The notes below the pieces were generated by a model, which made no database searches, had not been told where the DNA came from, and worked only from the letters and a program-made list of their open reading frames with translations. Of a stretch of 64,000 bases of DNA, positions 1-11,180 are shown in pieces. This DNA comes from Sycobia sp. Sy_11 (lineage: Eukaryota > Arthropoda > Insecta > Hymenoptera > Epichrysomallidae). The stretch covers positions 1 through 64,000 of the forward strand of contig JACCIC010000293.1 of NCBI GenBank assembly GCA_018907035.1, in the 5' to 3' direction. Numbering within the stretch: the first letter of the stretch is position 1; each line of letters opens with the position of its first letter. A program made the translations under genes and the position numbers.

Positions 1-1920
1 CGTACGGGTGCATTCGTTGTTTTCCTAAACATTAAAATTAAAATTTCTGGCCTTAAATTTTAAACAGGGGCTCGACTGCTTGATTAGTCAGATATAATAA
101 TAAAATAAATATATTAATTAATAGACAATTCTGTACTATTGAAGAAAAACCGAGCGCGTAATATAAATTTTAGTCCAAGAATTCAATCATATATACCATA
201 TTGAAAGTCGATAAATGAATCGTATTATATATGTAGGATAAAAATCATTTTATTAAAAATATTATTGGAGCACTGTAAATCCTTTATAAATTGCACTCTA
301 ATAAATCTTAGAAATATATTTCATCATCAAAATTATATTATGTACCGCGTATAATGTAACTATAAAGACAAAGGCGAAGAAAGTTAATACGTTAAAAAAA
401 ATTGATTCAAAATATCCGTTGAATCAAGGAAATTGTCTATCCGTTGGGTATACGCAGTTCTATACATATATATTTATACGATATTTCTTTTACCCCGACT
501 ATATAACACTTCTATAGGACGATAGTACAGTTTATTTTTTAGGCGGAGCTGGAGCACACATAGTCGTCGAGTTGCTTTCTGCGGTTCCGTTATAAACGAT
601 GGTCTCGTTTACGTCGCGCCACAGTTCCGACTGCACCTGCTACTAACCCACTCCCTTTCCGCGCCTTGCTTTTTCCTTCTTTTTTCTTGATTTTTTTTTC
701 ACGAACTGACTCGAACTTCGCTTTTCTCCCATCTTATTCTCTATTCGCTCTAGTATATTTTTCGTTCCATTTTTCCACTCGAATATATATATATTGGTCT
801 TCTGATGGGGTTGTCGTTATTAAATATTTCGAAACAATTAAAATGTTTTAAAATTTTAGTACAATGTGTATATTTCTAAATTTTTCAACACATTTTGGTT
901 TTTTGAATGCGTAAATACATATTATTAATAGTAATTTACATAATTGAACCTTCTTGAATGTAAAAATAATATAATTAGAATAATTCGTTTGCGCAAATAG
1001 AATTTTCGAACATAACTATGAAATTACTGATGAGATGCTTTTCGAGATCTACAATGAAACTTTTAATCAGATTTGAAAAATGAACTGAAAAGAATTTTTT
1101 AATATTTTGTTTAAACAATATTGATTTTTCTAAACATTAGAATAAATTAATTATATAATTTCCAACATTATTATAAATTAATTAAATTAAATAATAATAT
1201 CGTACCATTTACTTTAAAAACAATGATTTTGTGCAACTTTCAATAAAAATTTAAGAGTGATAGAATGCATTAATTTTTTAATAAAAATAAATTGGCATAT
1301 TTTAATTCAAAAGTATTATAATTAAAATTCATTTATTATAAATGAATTAACTATTTTAACTAAAAATCAAGGATATTGAAATTATTAATAATATACTATT
1401 ACAGTATACAAACTGAAGTAGACAACAATATAATATTAAAATTATCAACAATTAACATATTTATTTTTAGTAAATAATATTGAAAAGTTTTTTTGGCTTT
1501 TCATGAGGAATGCCTTATAAATTAAAGCAACAAAAAAGTAACAAAAATCTTAATTTTTTAAAATTTAAGAAAGTGCTCCGGAAATACTCTAGTAAGCTTG
1601 AAACCTATGTGCATTTAATTCTTCATAGGTTTATCGATTTCAACAATATTGGAACTTTTACCTAATTGTTAAAGCCTAATTATTAATGTAAATAAAATTA
1701 TTTTGCAGACAATTAAAAAAATATATTTATTAAAAAACAAAATAATTAAAAGCATATACTTTTTGCAACGCAACATCACTATTGCTGTAAATGTAAATGA
1801 TTACTATTATTTTGTTAGGTACATGTTTTTTATTTTTCTGACAGTAGGTATAACATTTCAAACATACTATATAAAAATTTTGTATGATTTTGGAGCATAA
1901 CTTTATCATACAGAATTATA
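1..1920. other. AT-rich flank left of the Polinton
   Basis: No convincing gene. The stretch is mostly AT-rich with short runs. A moderately GC-rich patch at about 540-660 follows a TATATAA at 500-506 and a CAGTTT at 528-533, a TATA/initiator spacing of about 29 bases. The only ATG shortly downstream (599) opens a 15-codon ORF, so this is at best a possible transcription start. Short ORFs here look random in composition. Confidence 0.5.
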
Positions 1921-1926
1921 TATAAC
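1921..1926. repeat. Target-site duplication, left copy
   Basis: TATAAC directly abuts the first base of the left terminal inverted repeat. The same hexamer abuts the end of the right repeat at 18683-18688. A 6-bp duplication is the established signature of Polinton/Maverick integrase, so this fixes both ends of the element. Confidence 0.93.
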
Positions 1927-2283
1927 AGTAGATAGGCTATAGGCATACTGGCACATAGGCATTCTGGCACAGCAAAACTGTGCCAGAACGTATACATTCA
2001 TTCTGGCACACTCCCACTCCTCAAAATTATGCCAGTATCCCGTCCGACGTCACACCCACGAATTACTCAAGGTGCCTTTCGAATCGAGAAGTGCCTGGAG
2101 GAGCGGGCAGTGCGCCTTGAAATGTGCCAGTATGCCTATAGCTATTAATTCTACTTTTTAGTTGTTTTTTTTCTTTTTTTCTGTTGGTTGCTAATGGAGG
2201 ACTAATAGAATAATTTTAAGAGTTTCGCTTCGTAATATTATCAATTGTCTATTTAAATAATCTTTCTCACATCTCCACTTATT
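1927..2283 (+). repeat. Polinton left terminal inverted repeat
   Basis: Matches the reverse complement of 18326-18682 over its full 357 bp without a gap. I noticed one mismatch, at the inner end (about 2278). Within it lies an 11-bp hairpin (1962-1972 with 1978-1988, 5-base loop). A 21-bp perfect inverted repeat (1936-1956 with 2122-2142) encloses 165 bp. The innermost about 32 bases are an antisense copy of the 3' end of the major capsid gene, which runs into the right repeat. Confidence 0.95.
1936..2142. repeat. Nested 207-bp palindromic module inside the TIR
   Basis: The two 21-bp ends (1936-1956 and 2122-2142) are perfect reverse complements. Variants of the GGCATACTGGCAC / GTGCCAGAA motif recur inside. 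The mirror copy in the right TIR lies at 18467-18673. It could be a MITE-like insertion captured and copied to both TIRs, or a structured terminal origin/protein-binding module. The sequence does not decide between these. Confidence 0.75.
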
Positions 2284-2287
2284 TGAT

Positions 2288-2390
2288 TTCCCGTTCGACG
2301 TCACACCGACGAATTACTCAAGGTGCCTTTCGAATGCCTGGAGGAGCGGGCAGTGCGCCTTGAAATTTGTCATTATGCCTTTAGCTTTTA
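2288..2390 (+). repeat. Degenerate tandem copy of TIR segment
   Basis: Closely resembles TIR bases about 2038-2148, including the CGACGTCACAC, AATTACTCAAGGTGCCTTTCG and GGAGGAGCGGGCAG blocks (2293-2354). It lacks an 8-9 bp piece and has several substitutions. It directly follows the left TIR and has no partner at the right end. It is probably an old partial TIR duplication left by aberrant replication or recombination. Confidence 0.85.
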
Positions 2391-2438
2391 GTTTTACTGT
2401 TTTATTTGTTTTCTTCTACTTTCTTATATGTGGTATAC

Positions 2439-2880
2439 CAATAACAAAATTATGACCATGCCATTGGCATTGAGTTTGTTTTCGTGATGAGAACATAAGT
2501 TGTAAAAACGTTCCACATACGCTTTTAATATGGTGTAAGATTTTATGCATATTGGTGACGCTTACTTTCGGAAAATTTATTTTGTATATTTTCAGTCTAC
2601 GACTCTTAGGAAACTTTTATAGTTTTTTATTACACTTAAATTACTGCTTTCGACTATTTAAATATGATTTCCGTGAACTCCACGAATGCTACTCTAATGA
2701 ACGATGTGCGGCCAAATCAATAACAAAATTATTATCAATTACCATGCAATTAACGTGTAGGTTTTTTCTTGATGAGAACGTTCCGCATACTCTCCTAATA
2801 TCATGTAAGATTCTATACATATTGGTTACGTATGATTCCGACAAGTTTATTTTGTATATTTTCACTCGACGAGGCTTTTA
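2439..2880 (+). repeat. Diverged direct duplication (two ~168-bp copies)
   Basis: 2439-2609 and 2716-2880 align in order: AATAACAAAATTAT, GATGAGAAC, CGTTCC-CATAC, TGTAAGATT-TAT-CATATTGGT, ATTTATTTTGTATATTTTCA and CGACGA/CGACTC. Both begin with an AATAACAAAATTAT block and end in a TTA. A 109-aa ORF crosses the second copy, but its composition is not protein-like. This is an internal duplication within the left arm of the Polinton. Confidence 0.75.
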
Positions 2881-3500
2881 GACAACGACCTTTTCTTGTA
2901 GCTATATAGCATTGGAAAACTCATCATTCCCAGACCCATTTCCACTCGAAAGAAAAGTGAAAGGGACCCCCCCCCCTCTAGGGATACAAGACCGCACGCG
3001 TGCGCAAGGGGGAAGGCGGGGGGGGGGGCAGTGAGCGTGCCCGCTACACAGGTATACGGATTTATGACTTTGATAATCAGTTTACTGCTAGCGGTTATAG
3101 GTGTTTAGATTTATTATTATAGAGAGGAAGAGGTTTATGAGGAAACCGAAAGTGAGAAATCCTTTTCCACATCTCTCATTTGCTTTTGTAGCGTCTCCGA
3201 AATGACCTTATTTTTGACCATGATTTTTTTATAGTGTGGAGATGAAATAGAGTCTATGTAAATTGAGATAGATGAGTGGGAATGGGAAATGAATTTCTTG
3301 CGATGTTAGTTTCGTATTATTTGTAATTTTAGGAAGGGATTGGGAAGGGAAAGGCTATGATTGGAAACTTATTCAACCAATGAGAAAACATTTTTTTTTT
3401 TTTTTTTTGAGCTATGGAAAATGAAGAAGCAGATTTTTTTGAACCAATGCGAGAAGACTTTTCCTTTCTCTAATACTTTGAAATTGCTTTAAATACCGCG
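2881..3500. other. Non-coding left arm of Polinton
   Basis: No gene seen. It contains a C10 run (2967-2976) and a G11 run (3018-3028) flanking a GC-rich block with CGCACGCGTGCGC (2993-3005), and a T tract near 3391-3408. TTTAAATA at 3488-3495 is a weak TATA-like element just before the next gene. Confidence 0.5.
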
Positions 3501-4369
3501 ATGAAAGCTGCTTTTGGTCATCTTCCTGCAGCTTCTTTCATCATCAAAATGAGAGTAGAAGCAGGAAAAATTGTTGGCAAGACGATTGCTAAACAATCAC
3601 CACCAATGTCACAGAAGGTGCCGCGTAAATCGATGACAAAAATTCATCGTTTATTCGGCTCCACGGAAAAGACGCATCGGCGTCAAAAAAGTTCGTTAGA
3701 ATTATCTCTTGAAAAATTGGAGGGAATGGTGGCGTGCTTAAAGTACGCCGTGAAGATCGAAAAATCACTGGACTCATTTAAGTGTAAGTACAATTTTCTT
3801 TATTTATTTCATTTATTATTTCTTTTAATTTATTTTATTTTATTCATTATTATTTATATTTATTATTTAATTCATTTTTTTTATTATTATTTTAATTATT
3901 AATATTTATTATGATTTATGATTATTTATTTTGTTATTATTTTGTTATTTATTTTTATTTAATTTCATTCTATATTTCATTTGTAAATTATTTCAATTTA
4001 TTTATTTTTGATTTTTTTTTCTATTTATTTGTTGATTTTTATTTCAATTAATTTCATTATTATTTTAATTTATTGATTTTATTCATTATTTATTTTAATT
4101 TATTTATTATTTATTGTAATTTATAATTTATTTAATTTTATATCTTATTTTCAGTTCCAGATGCCACAGAGTTGGCTAAATATTTTCCAATGAAAATTAA
4201 GCAGAAGGTGACAACATCTACATCGCAAAGATGTAGCCGCAGTAGAAGTCGTAGCTGCAGCAGTAGTAGCAGTTGCAGCAGTCGCAGCAGCCGTAGTAAT
4301 AGTGTGTCATCAATTCCAGACGAAAAGGAGAAACCAAAAATAATATCCGAGGAAATCATACTCTCATAG
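3501..4369 (+). CDS. Spliced RS-rich protein of unknown function (Polinton gene)
   Basis: Two coding exons, 3501-3783 and 4155-4369, are joined across a 371-bp intron (GTAAGT at 3784, TTTTCAG ending 4154). The splice restores one frame of about 165 aa. The first exon product is basic and Lys-rich. The second holds a run of alternating Arg/Ser and Ser/Cys residues (SRSRSCSSSSSCSSRSSRS) and a charged tail ending EEIILS. RS-like tracts are typical of nuclear or nucleic-acid-associated proteins, so a nuclear or DNA-condensing role is possible but only inferred. If the TTTAAATA at 3488 acts as TATA box, transcription would start near 3520 and the real start would be Met17 at 3549. I do not recognise a family. 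Confidence 0.6.
3784..4154 (+). other. Intron in RS-rich gene
   Basis: Begins GTAAGTAC and ends TTATTTTCAG. It is extremely T-rich with ATTTATTT repeats. It lies between two ORFs that share a frame only after its removal. Confidence 0.65.
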
Positions 4370-5433
4370 AGAAAATAAAAAAAAATGTATGTAATAAAAA
4401 TAATAAATAAAAAATATAAATATTATAATAAATAAAAATAAATATTTTTTTTAATATTCATCCTTAATCACATACTATTCCTAATATAATTATATATATT
4501 GAAGAATTGAAAAATATATTTAGTTTTAAAAGAATAAAAAAAAAAAAATGAAATTCAAATTTAAGAATGTAATTATCAATATACTTTTATAGTAGTTGTA
4601 TAATAAATAAATAAAACATTATTTAAAGGAATCTGTTTTTTATCTATCTATCCATACTCTCATATAATATATAATAATGTATAAATAAATGTATTACTTA
4701 TAATATTTTAGAAGTTAATATATATATAATTAATAAACAAATTATAATTAAAATTTTATGAATGTAGTCTATTAATATACTTACAGTATTATAATAAATA
4801 AAACAATATTTAAAGGAAACTGTTTTTTTCGGACTTAGAATTTTTTCAGGTTTTTCGGACTTAAAATTTTTTCGTCATTTTCGGACTTAGAATTTTTTCG
4901 TGATTTTCGGACTTAGAATTTTTTCATCATCTTCGGACTTAGGCTTTTTCTGACCTAGATTTTTCTTGCGATTTTTAACCTTTGAAATAGTTCGTATTTT
5001 TCAGACTTTGAATTTTTTCGTGTTTCTCGAACTTCATCTTGTACGTGTTAACTAACTTCGTATACCCGACTTATATCTGATTCCCATAGATAGTTTATTA
5101 ATATACTTTTACAGTATTATAATAAATAATACCATATTTAAAGGAAACTGTTTTTTCATATCGAAAAACCTATCCATACTCTCATAATTTATAATAATGT
5201 ATATGATTAACTACTATATTAATATTTTTTTATGTTAATATACAATTTATTATGTAGATAACTTCTTTATGAATATATTGTTGATAATATAAATTTATAT
5301 TATTGAAAATTAATAAAATTTTAATCAAATATATTTATTGTCATGAAAGGAAAATTATTTTAAGTCATGATTTTATTTATAAATTCATTTTATTAATATT
5401 ATTTTTTATAGTAATATACATTTCATTATATTC
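4370..5433. other. AT-rich repeat-filled gap
   Basis: No gene. AATAAA signals near 4370-4440 could serve the upstream gene. Three related direct copies of an AT-rich block (TATTAATATACTT...TATAATAAATA...ATTTAAAGGAA-CTGTTTTTT) lie at 4574-4682, 4768-4830 and 5094-5203. The second is cut short by the 26-bp tandem array. Confidence 0.6.
4827..5040 (+). repeat. 26-bp tandem array (TTCGGACTTAGAATTTTTTC)
   Basis: The CGGACTT core occurs at 4830, 4856, 4882, 4908 and 4934, exactly 26 bp apart. More degenerate units follow near 5002 and 5028. It sits inside one copy of a dispersed AT-rich repeat, which it interrupts. Confidence 0.85.
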
Positions 5434-5965
5434 TTATCCAATTTCGTCTCGCCCATTCTTTTCACTCAAATAATTTTGTAACCATGTGCGTATTATCAAG
5501 ACGTTATGGATTGCACACATTGGTAAATGTCTCATACACAATTGATGGTTTTCACACAGCACATATGAACCTACACTCAGCATTGATTGTAATGAAGGAC
5601 AATGCAACTCCTCCACATCCGATATAATTCTGGAATTAAATTTTTTTTTTTTAGAAACAATGCGAAAAAGTATTATGAAAGTATGAGAAAAGTATGAGAA
5701 AGTATGACAAAAGTATGAGAAAAGTATAAAAAAAGTATAATAAAAGTATGAAAAAGTATGAAAAAGTATAAAAAAGTATCATAAAAGTATGAAAAAGTAT
5801 GAGATAAGTATGAGAAAGTATAAAAAAGTATGATAAAAGAATGAAAAAGTATAAAAAAGTATCATAAAAGTATGAGAAAGTATGAGAAAAGTATAAAGAA
5901 ACTATGATAAAAGTATGATAAAAGTATGAAAAAGTATGAACAAAGATAAACAATTATAATAAACG

Positions 5966-6016
<51 letters not shown>

Positions 6017-6439
6017 AGATGATTGTAAAAGTATAAAAATTACTTACATATTTGGTAGAGAGTGTGATAACCATTCCTTCTTGTCTCGCCCCTTCACATA
6101 CAATTTTTGCACTCCAGTGCAACAAATGTCTAATGTCCTTTTGAGTCGGTGATAAGGAATATCGCCAGAATCCCATTCAATTCCATGATATTCACGTTGC
6201 AGCCAGTCTACTGTTTTTTTTTCACTCCAAGTTAATTCGCTCCATGGAAATGGTGACTTAAAGAGGTACACGGTGGGCAGTGCACCTTTTTCTAAACTCA
6301 GCAAACTAAATTCTTTTAAAATAAAGCTTTGCGGGCCACTTGTTTGGAATCCCTGTATGTCGCAGAGGAATACTTTATCTTCCGGACATTTCAAGATATT
6401 TTTTCTAAAAACAACCTCATATTGTCGTACTCTTGACAT
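5434..6439 (-). CDS. Two-exon protein with DIQGF motif (Polinton gene)
   Basis: Exon 1 (6439-6048) and exon 2 (5629-5434) join across a 418-bp intron (GTAAGTA donor at 6047, AATTCCAG acceptor ending 5630). The join gives a single frame of about 195 aa. Visible features are CDIQGF (residues 26-31), PTVYLFKSPFPW, a WLQREYHGIEWDSGD stretch, LYVKGRDKKEWL, and a C-terminal CPSL...C.NH.LC..H....A.HN Cys/His cluster. The arrangement resembles an arthropod domain I recall from transposon-associated genes. Conserved D, GD and KG..K.W motifs could fit a nuclease-like fold, but that is inference. Transcription is divergent from polB. Confidence 0.7.
5630..6047 (-). repeat. Intron made of AAAGTATGA tandem repeats and (TA)n
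   Basis: About 5660-5950 is a degenerate short tandem repeat of AAAGTATGA/AAAGTATAA units. It is followed by a (TA)n tract at 5968-6011. Antisense reading of the array gives low-complexity Phe/Tyr/His/Thr ORFs that are not genes. Confidence 0.8.
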
Positions 6440-7076
6440 TATGCACTTCTATACACTTATTTTAGAAGCTGGAGTGATGACAAGAAATGTAAAGTTTCGT
6501 GCTCTCATTTTATATCAAGATTCTCCGCCTCCCGAAATTAGCCACTCTTTTACGATTGGTTGAGTAAAAAACATCAATATAGGTGCGTCTGGGTGAAGGA
6601 AGGTCAGTTTATTTAGTTTGAACTTTGATTAGAGAGAACGCTTATGCTTGTATGTAGGAGAGGGAACGCAATGATCTGATTGGACGAACGTAATCGAAGA
6701 CATTCATGTTGTCCTACCGCTCACACAGAAAACACTTTCCTAATTGGTTGCTAAAAAAAGACAGGTGATGGTCTGTGATGATGGTGGCAAGACGATATAT
6801 CCCTCCTCCCGATTTTAAAGCACAGTTTAGTGTTTTCATCACACTCAATATTTTCCGTTCACCTCTGATTTCTCCTTCCACTTCTTTACTTTCCTTTAAA
6901 AGAGGTCAATTTTCTTGAAAGAACACACTCGCTGCAACGCAGTCACATAAGTTCAGTTTAAATTTTTCTCTTTTGTCATTCTCTTAATTTTTTTGTCTAA
7001 ATTTATATCGCAGTAAAGAAGTTTGTTGGTGACTTTATTCTTTTTTACTAGTTTAACAGTAAACATAAAAGTGAAA
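6440..7076. promoter_or_regulatory. Divergent intergenic/leader region upstream of polB
   Basis: Separates the minus gene ending at 6439 from plus-strand polB. TTTTAAAG at 6813-6820 with TCATCACACTCA starting about 25 bases on is a plausible TATA/initiator pair, which would give a 5' leader of about 240 nt before ATG 7077. No gene seen in the region itself. Confidence 0.35.
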
Positions 7077-10000
7077 ATGGCTTCAATTGCATCTATCGAA
7101 CGTCTTGTGCAACTTTACCGTGGAATTTTAGAAAGTGTGCACATGTGCAGTAAAGATGATATTCGTTATTGGCTAGCTATGGCTGATTTATCCATAAAGG
7201 AAGTGAGGGAAAAAATGGAAGACATTAATCTTTCTCGAGGAGAAAAGCAATAGTGTTCAACTTGCTTTGTTAACATTTCGTGTATACAAGCAGGACTTGA
7301 ATGGCACCTTCATCATGGAGGAAGTCTTAACTCTGACGAAACAGAAGCTAAGGTGGAATGGCGTGATGTCCAATCTGCGTTTAAAAATCGAATTAGGTCT
7401 GGTGTAGTTGTAAATTTGAATCATGTAGACATTCTTAGCTTCTTAACTGACGCAGAAAAGATCTTTCAAAATAAGGTGAAAGCATGCTTAGAAGAATTTA
7501 GTGCAATCAAAGTAAATTCTGATTTCATGTCACAGTTTGCCGTACAGAAAAATGGTGAGGAATTGACAGATATGAAATATTTTACGACACAGAGTGCTAC
7601 AGTTTACCTGTCCACCGATTTACTGAAATGGTTTGAGGAATATATTAGGAATCCTCTTCTTGCACATTTGGAAGAGTTTCAGGAAAAGGATTCAGGATGG
7701 ACCTTGAAAAGTATTATAAGTCTATGCATCAACATGAAAAAATTTTCTCCTCACAAGGGCAGATCATATATACCTCTTCCGAAGTTCATAATATCCAAAA
7801 AGGCATGTGTTAATGTTCGTAATAGTGATAATCAGTGCTTTAAATATGCTATACTTTCAGCTTTATATCCTAATGTAATTAATCCTCAAAGAGTCCAGAA
7901 TTATTATCAGTATACGAATGAATTGAACTTTGATGATATTGAATTTCCAGTTAAACTGAAAGATGTTGCAAAATTCGAAAAATTAAATATTATTTCTGTA
8001 AATGTGTATATGCTTAGAAAGATTGGACAGAAATATGAGGTAGCACCTTGTCACATTACATCCAATAAGCAGGAGAAACATGTAAACCTTCTCCTCATTC
8101 AAGATTACTACATCGATGAATTCGAAGAAAATAATATTCATGATGATAATGCTAGCTCGCCAAAATACCATTATGTTTGGATTAAAAATTTGTCTAGACT
8201 TTTAAGCTCACAACTGAATAAAGCCCATGCAAAATCATTTCATTGCGAAAGGTGTTTACAAATTTTTTATAATGAAGAGAAGCTGAAAAATCACGAATAC
8301 TATTGTAAGAATATGAGCGAATGCAGAGTCAATTTGCCAAATAATTCCAATAAGATTCTTAAATTTCAAGAACATAAAAAGAGTGAGAAAGTGCCATTTG
8401 TCCTTTATGCAGATTTCGAATGTCTGTTGCAGCCTACTCAGAATGAGAACGCTTTTCAGCGTCACGAAGCATATAGCATTGGATATTATTTAAAATGTAG
8501 TTATGATGACAAATTGTCGGCTTACAAATCGTATAGACAGAAGAGTACAGATGACGAGACACCTGCACAACGGTTTGTTCGTGAACTCAAATCCATTGGA
8601 GAGCATATCGATCGACTCTATAAGACACCAAAACCAATGAATCTAACTGATCTTGAAGAATTACAGTTTCGATGGTCGTCTGTTTGTCATATATGTGGCA
8701 ATAAATTTGAAAAGGATCAACTTCCTGTACGAGATCATTGCCATCTTACAGGACGGTATGTTTATTAGATTATTTTATAATTTATTCAATATTTTAGATA
8801 AAAAAAAAAAACAATAATTTTTTTTTCTCTCCAGTTTCAGAGGAGCAGCTCATAATTCATGTAACTTGAATTATAAAGACTCGAGGTTTATTCCTGTTAT
8901 TTTTCATAATCTTAATTATGATACGAGTTTCTCTAATACCCCACAACAAAGAAAAGTATATTTCATTTACAAAGTTCATAGATGGTTGTGATGTTAGTTT
9001 TAGATTTATTGATTAATGGCGATGTTTACCATCATCTTTAGAAAAATTAGCATCATATCTACAAAATGTACCATTAGCTGTAAAGGAATTTGAATTAGAT
9101 GGATTTTCAAATGAAAATATTCATCTTCTTAGGCGGAAAGGCATATTTCCATACGATTTCGTAGATGGATTAGATAAATTAAACTGTAGAAAACTGCCAG
9201 AGAAAAACGAATTTTATAACCAATTAACCGATTCACATATTACCGATGAAGACTACATGCATGCTGTTCAAGTATGGGATAGATTCAATATCACAACTTT
9301 AGGAGAATATTCCGACTTATATTTAAAAACAGATGTTTTACTGTTAGCTGATGTCTTTGAAAGATTTTCGAGAAACATCTATTGAAGCCTACGGCTTATG
9401 CCCTGCTCACTTTTACACAACTCCCGGCTTGACATTTGCAGCAGCTCTTAAAATGACAAAAGTTGAATTGGAACTTCTAACAGATATTGATATGTTATTA
9501 TTCATCGAATCAGGCATTCGAGGAGGAATAAGCCAGTGCTGTAATCGATATGCGAAGGCAAATAATCCGTATATGGGTTCGTCATACGATAAAAACAAGA
9601 GAAAAAAAACACTTTTATATTATGATATTAATAATTTATATGGATGGGCGATGGCACAACATCTGCCAACGGGAAAATTTAAATGGATTGACTATGAATC
9701 CAATCCAGATTTTTTCAATGCTCCAGCAGATTCAGATATAGGCTATATTGCTGAGGTATATTTAGAGTATCCTGAAGAAATTCATGATGAACATCGTGAT
9801 TTACCTTTCTGTGCAGAGCATCGTACACCTCCAGGCTCATCGCAGAAGAAACTTCTCACTACTTTGGACGATAAGAAAAGATATGTTATTCACTACCGAA
9901 CACTCAAACATGCACTGGATAATGGTCTTCGGCTAAAAAAGGTATATAGAATTTTGAGTTTTGAGCAAAAACCATGGCTTAAACCATACATAGAGTTTAA

Positions 10001-11178
10001 TACAGAAAAGAGGAAACGAGCAAAGAATGAATTTGAAAAACTCTTTTACAAACTTTTAATTAATGCAGTTTATGGAAAATGCATCGAGAGAGAAAGATCT
10101 CGTGTGGATGTACGATTAGTGAATAAATTTACAGGTCGATATGGAGCAGAAGCTCGTATAGCTTTACCCAATTTTCATAGCTGCGCAATTTTCGATGAAA
10201 ATTTGGTTGCTATACAGCTCGAAAAGACAAGTGTTACAATTAAAAAACCTATATACGTTGGTCTTTGCATTCTGGACTTATCGAAGACACTAGTTTATGA
10301 TTTTCACTACTCTTATATGAAAAAGCGAGTGGGAGAAAAATGTAAACTGCTATATATTGACACCGACAGTTTGATATACGAAGTGGAAGACATTGATATG
10401 TATAAAATTATGAAAGAAGATATTCACAGATTTGATACTTCTGACTATGATGAAAATAATCCGTATGGAATACCTCGATCAAATAAAAAAATACTAGGAT
10501 TAATGAAGGACGAATGTAATGGAAAAATTATGACGAAATTTATTGGTTTACGGAGCAAAATGTATTTTAGTGGATGGAGGAGAAATAGTAAAAAAAGCTA
10601 AAGGTATAAAATCGAATGTTGTAACGAAGACAATTACATTTGAAGATTATCGAAAATGTCTTGATGACCTGGTCATTATACATCGCGAGCAGTGTAACAT
10701 CCGTTCTAAATTACATATAGTATATACTGAAAAACAGAAAAAAATTGCTTTAAGTCCATATGATGATAAATGATTCTTACTAACAAATAGTACAGATACT
10801 TTACCGTGGGGGCATTATAGAATTATGGAAGAACAGATGGCACAAGCTGCATGTGAAATAGAGAGGGAAATATTAAACGAAGCAAATCATCCAAAAGAGG
10901 GAGACATCGAGATAAAGAACGCTTACAATGAGACTAATGAAAGAGCTGTGGGAGTGGGGATAGATAGTGATGTAGGAGAACTAAGACATGAAGTCAGTAA
11001 TAAATCTAGAGTGACCTGTGTAGAAGTGCATGCAGAAGAGAGGGGGAATATCGAAACGAATGAAAATAGAGTGACACGGGAGGAGGTAACGCTTTATAGC
11101 AGTGAAGGCGAACCAATCACCATTGAATATGATGTATCACTTGAAGTAATGAACGAATGGATCCTGAAGAAACTTTGA
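7077..11178 (+). pseudogene. polB: Protein-primed-type DNA polymerase B, decayed
   Basis: Would replicate the element. Recognisable in order: an N-terminal helical segment (7077-7250); a C2H2-like finger (FHCERC...HEYYC, about 8239-8310); exonuclease motif ADFEC (DxE at 8412-8420); an endonuclease-VII-like CHICG...RDHCHLTG cluster split by a 79-bp intron (8756-8834, GTATGT...CTCCAG); polymerase motif A DINNLYGWAM (9624); motif B KLLINAVYGK (10050); and motif C YIDTDS (10353). Near the end, SPYDDK and TLPWGHYRI match family C-termini. Lesions: TAG at 7251; deletion/frameshift near 8915-8945; TAA at 9014; frameshift near 9361-9372; frameshift near 10561-10580; TGA at 10771. An acidic tail without recognised domains runs to 11178. 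The frames between lesions are strongly conserved, so decay is recent. Confidence 0.93.
8756..8834 (+). other. 79-bp intron in polB
   Basis: GTATGT donor and TTTTTTCTCTCCAG acceptor. Removal joins the two halves of the CHICG / RDHCHLTG / RGAAHNSCN zinc-type cluster in one frame, which is good evidence that the intron is real. Confidence 0.8.
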
Positions 11179-11180
11179 CA

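Noticed and set aside
5651..6176. Antisense ORFs rich in Phe/Tyr/His/Thr
   Set aside because: Direct translation of the AAAGTATGA tandem repeat and (TA)n in an intron.
7204..7293. Small intron removing the polB TAG at 7251
   Set aside because: GTGAGG at 7203 with acceptors at 7290 or 7293 gives 88 or 91 bases, which would put the downstream polB out of frame.
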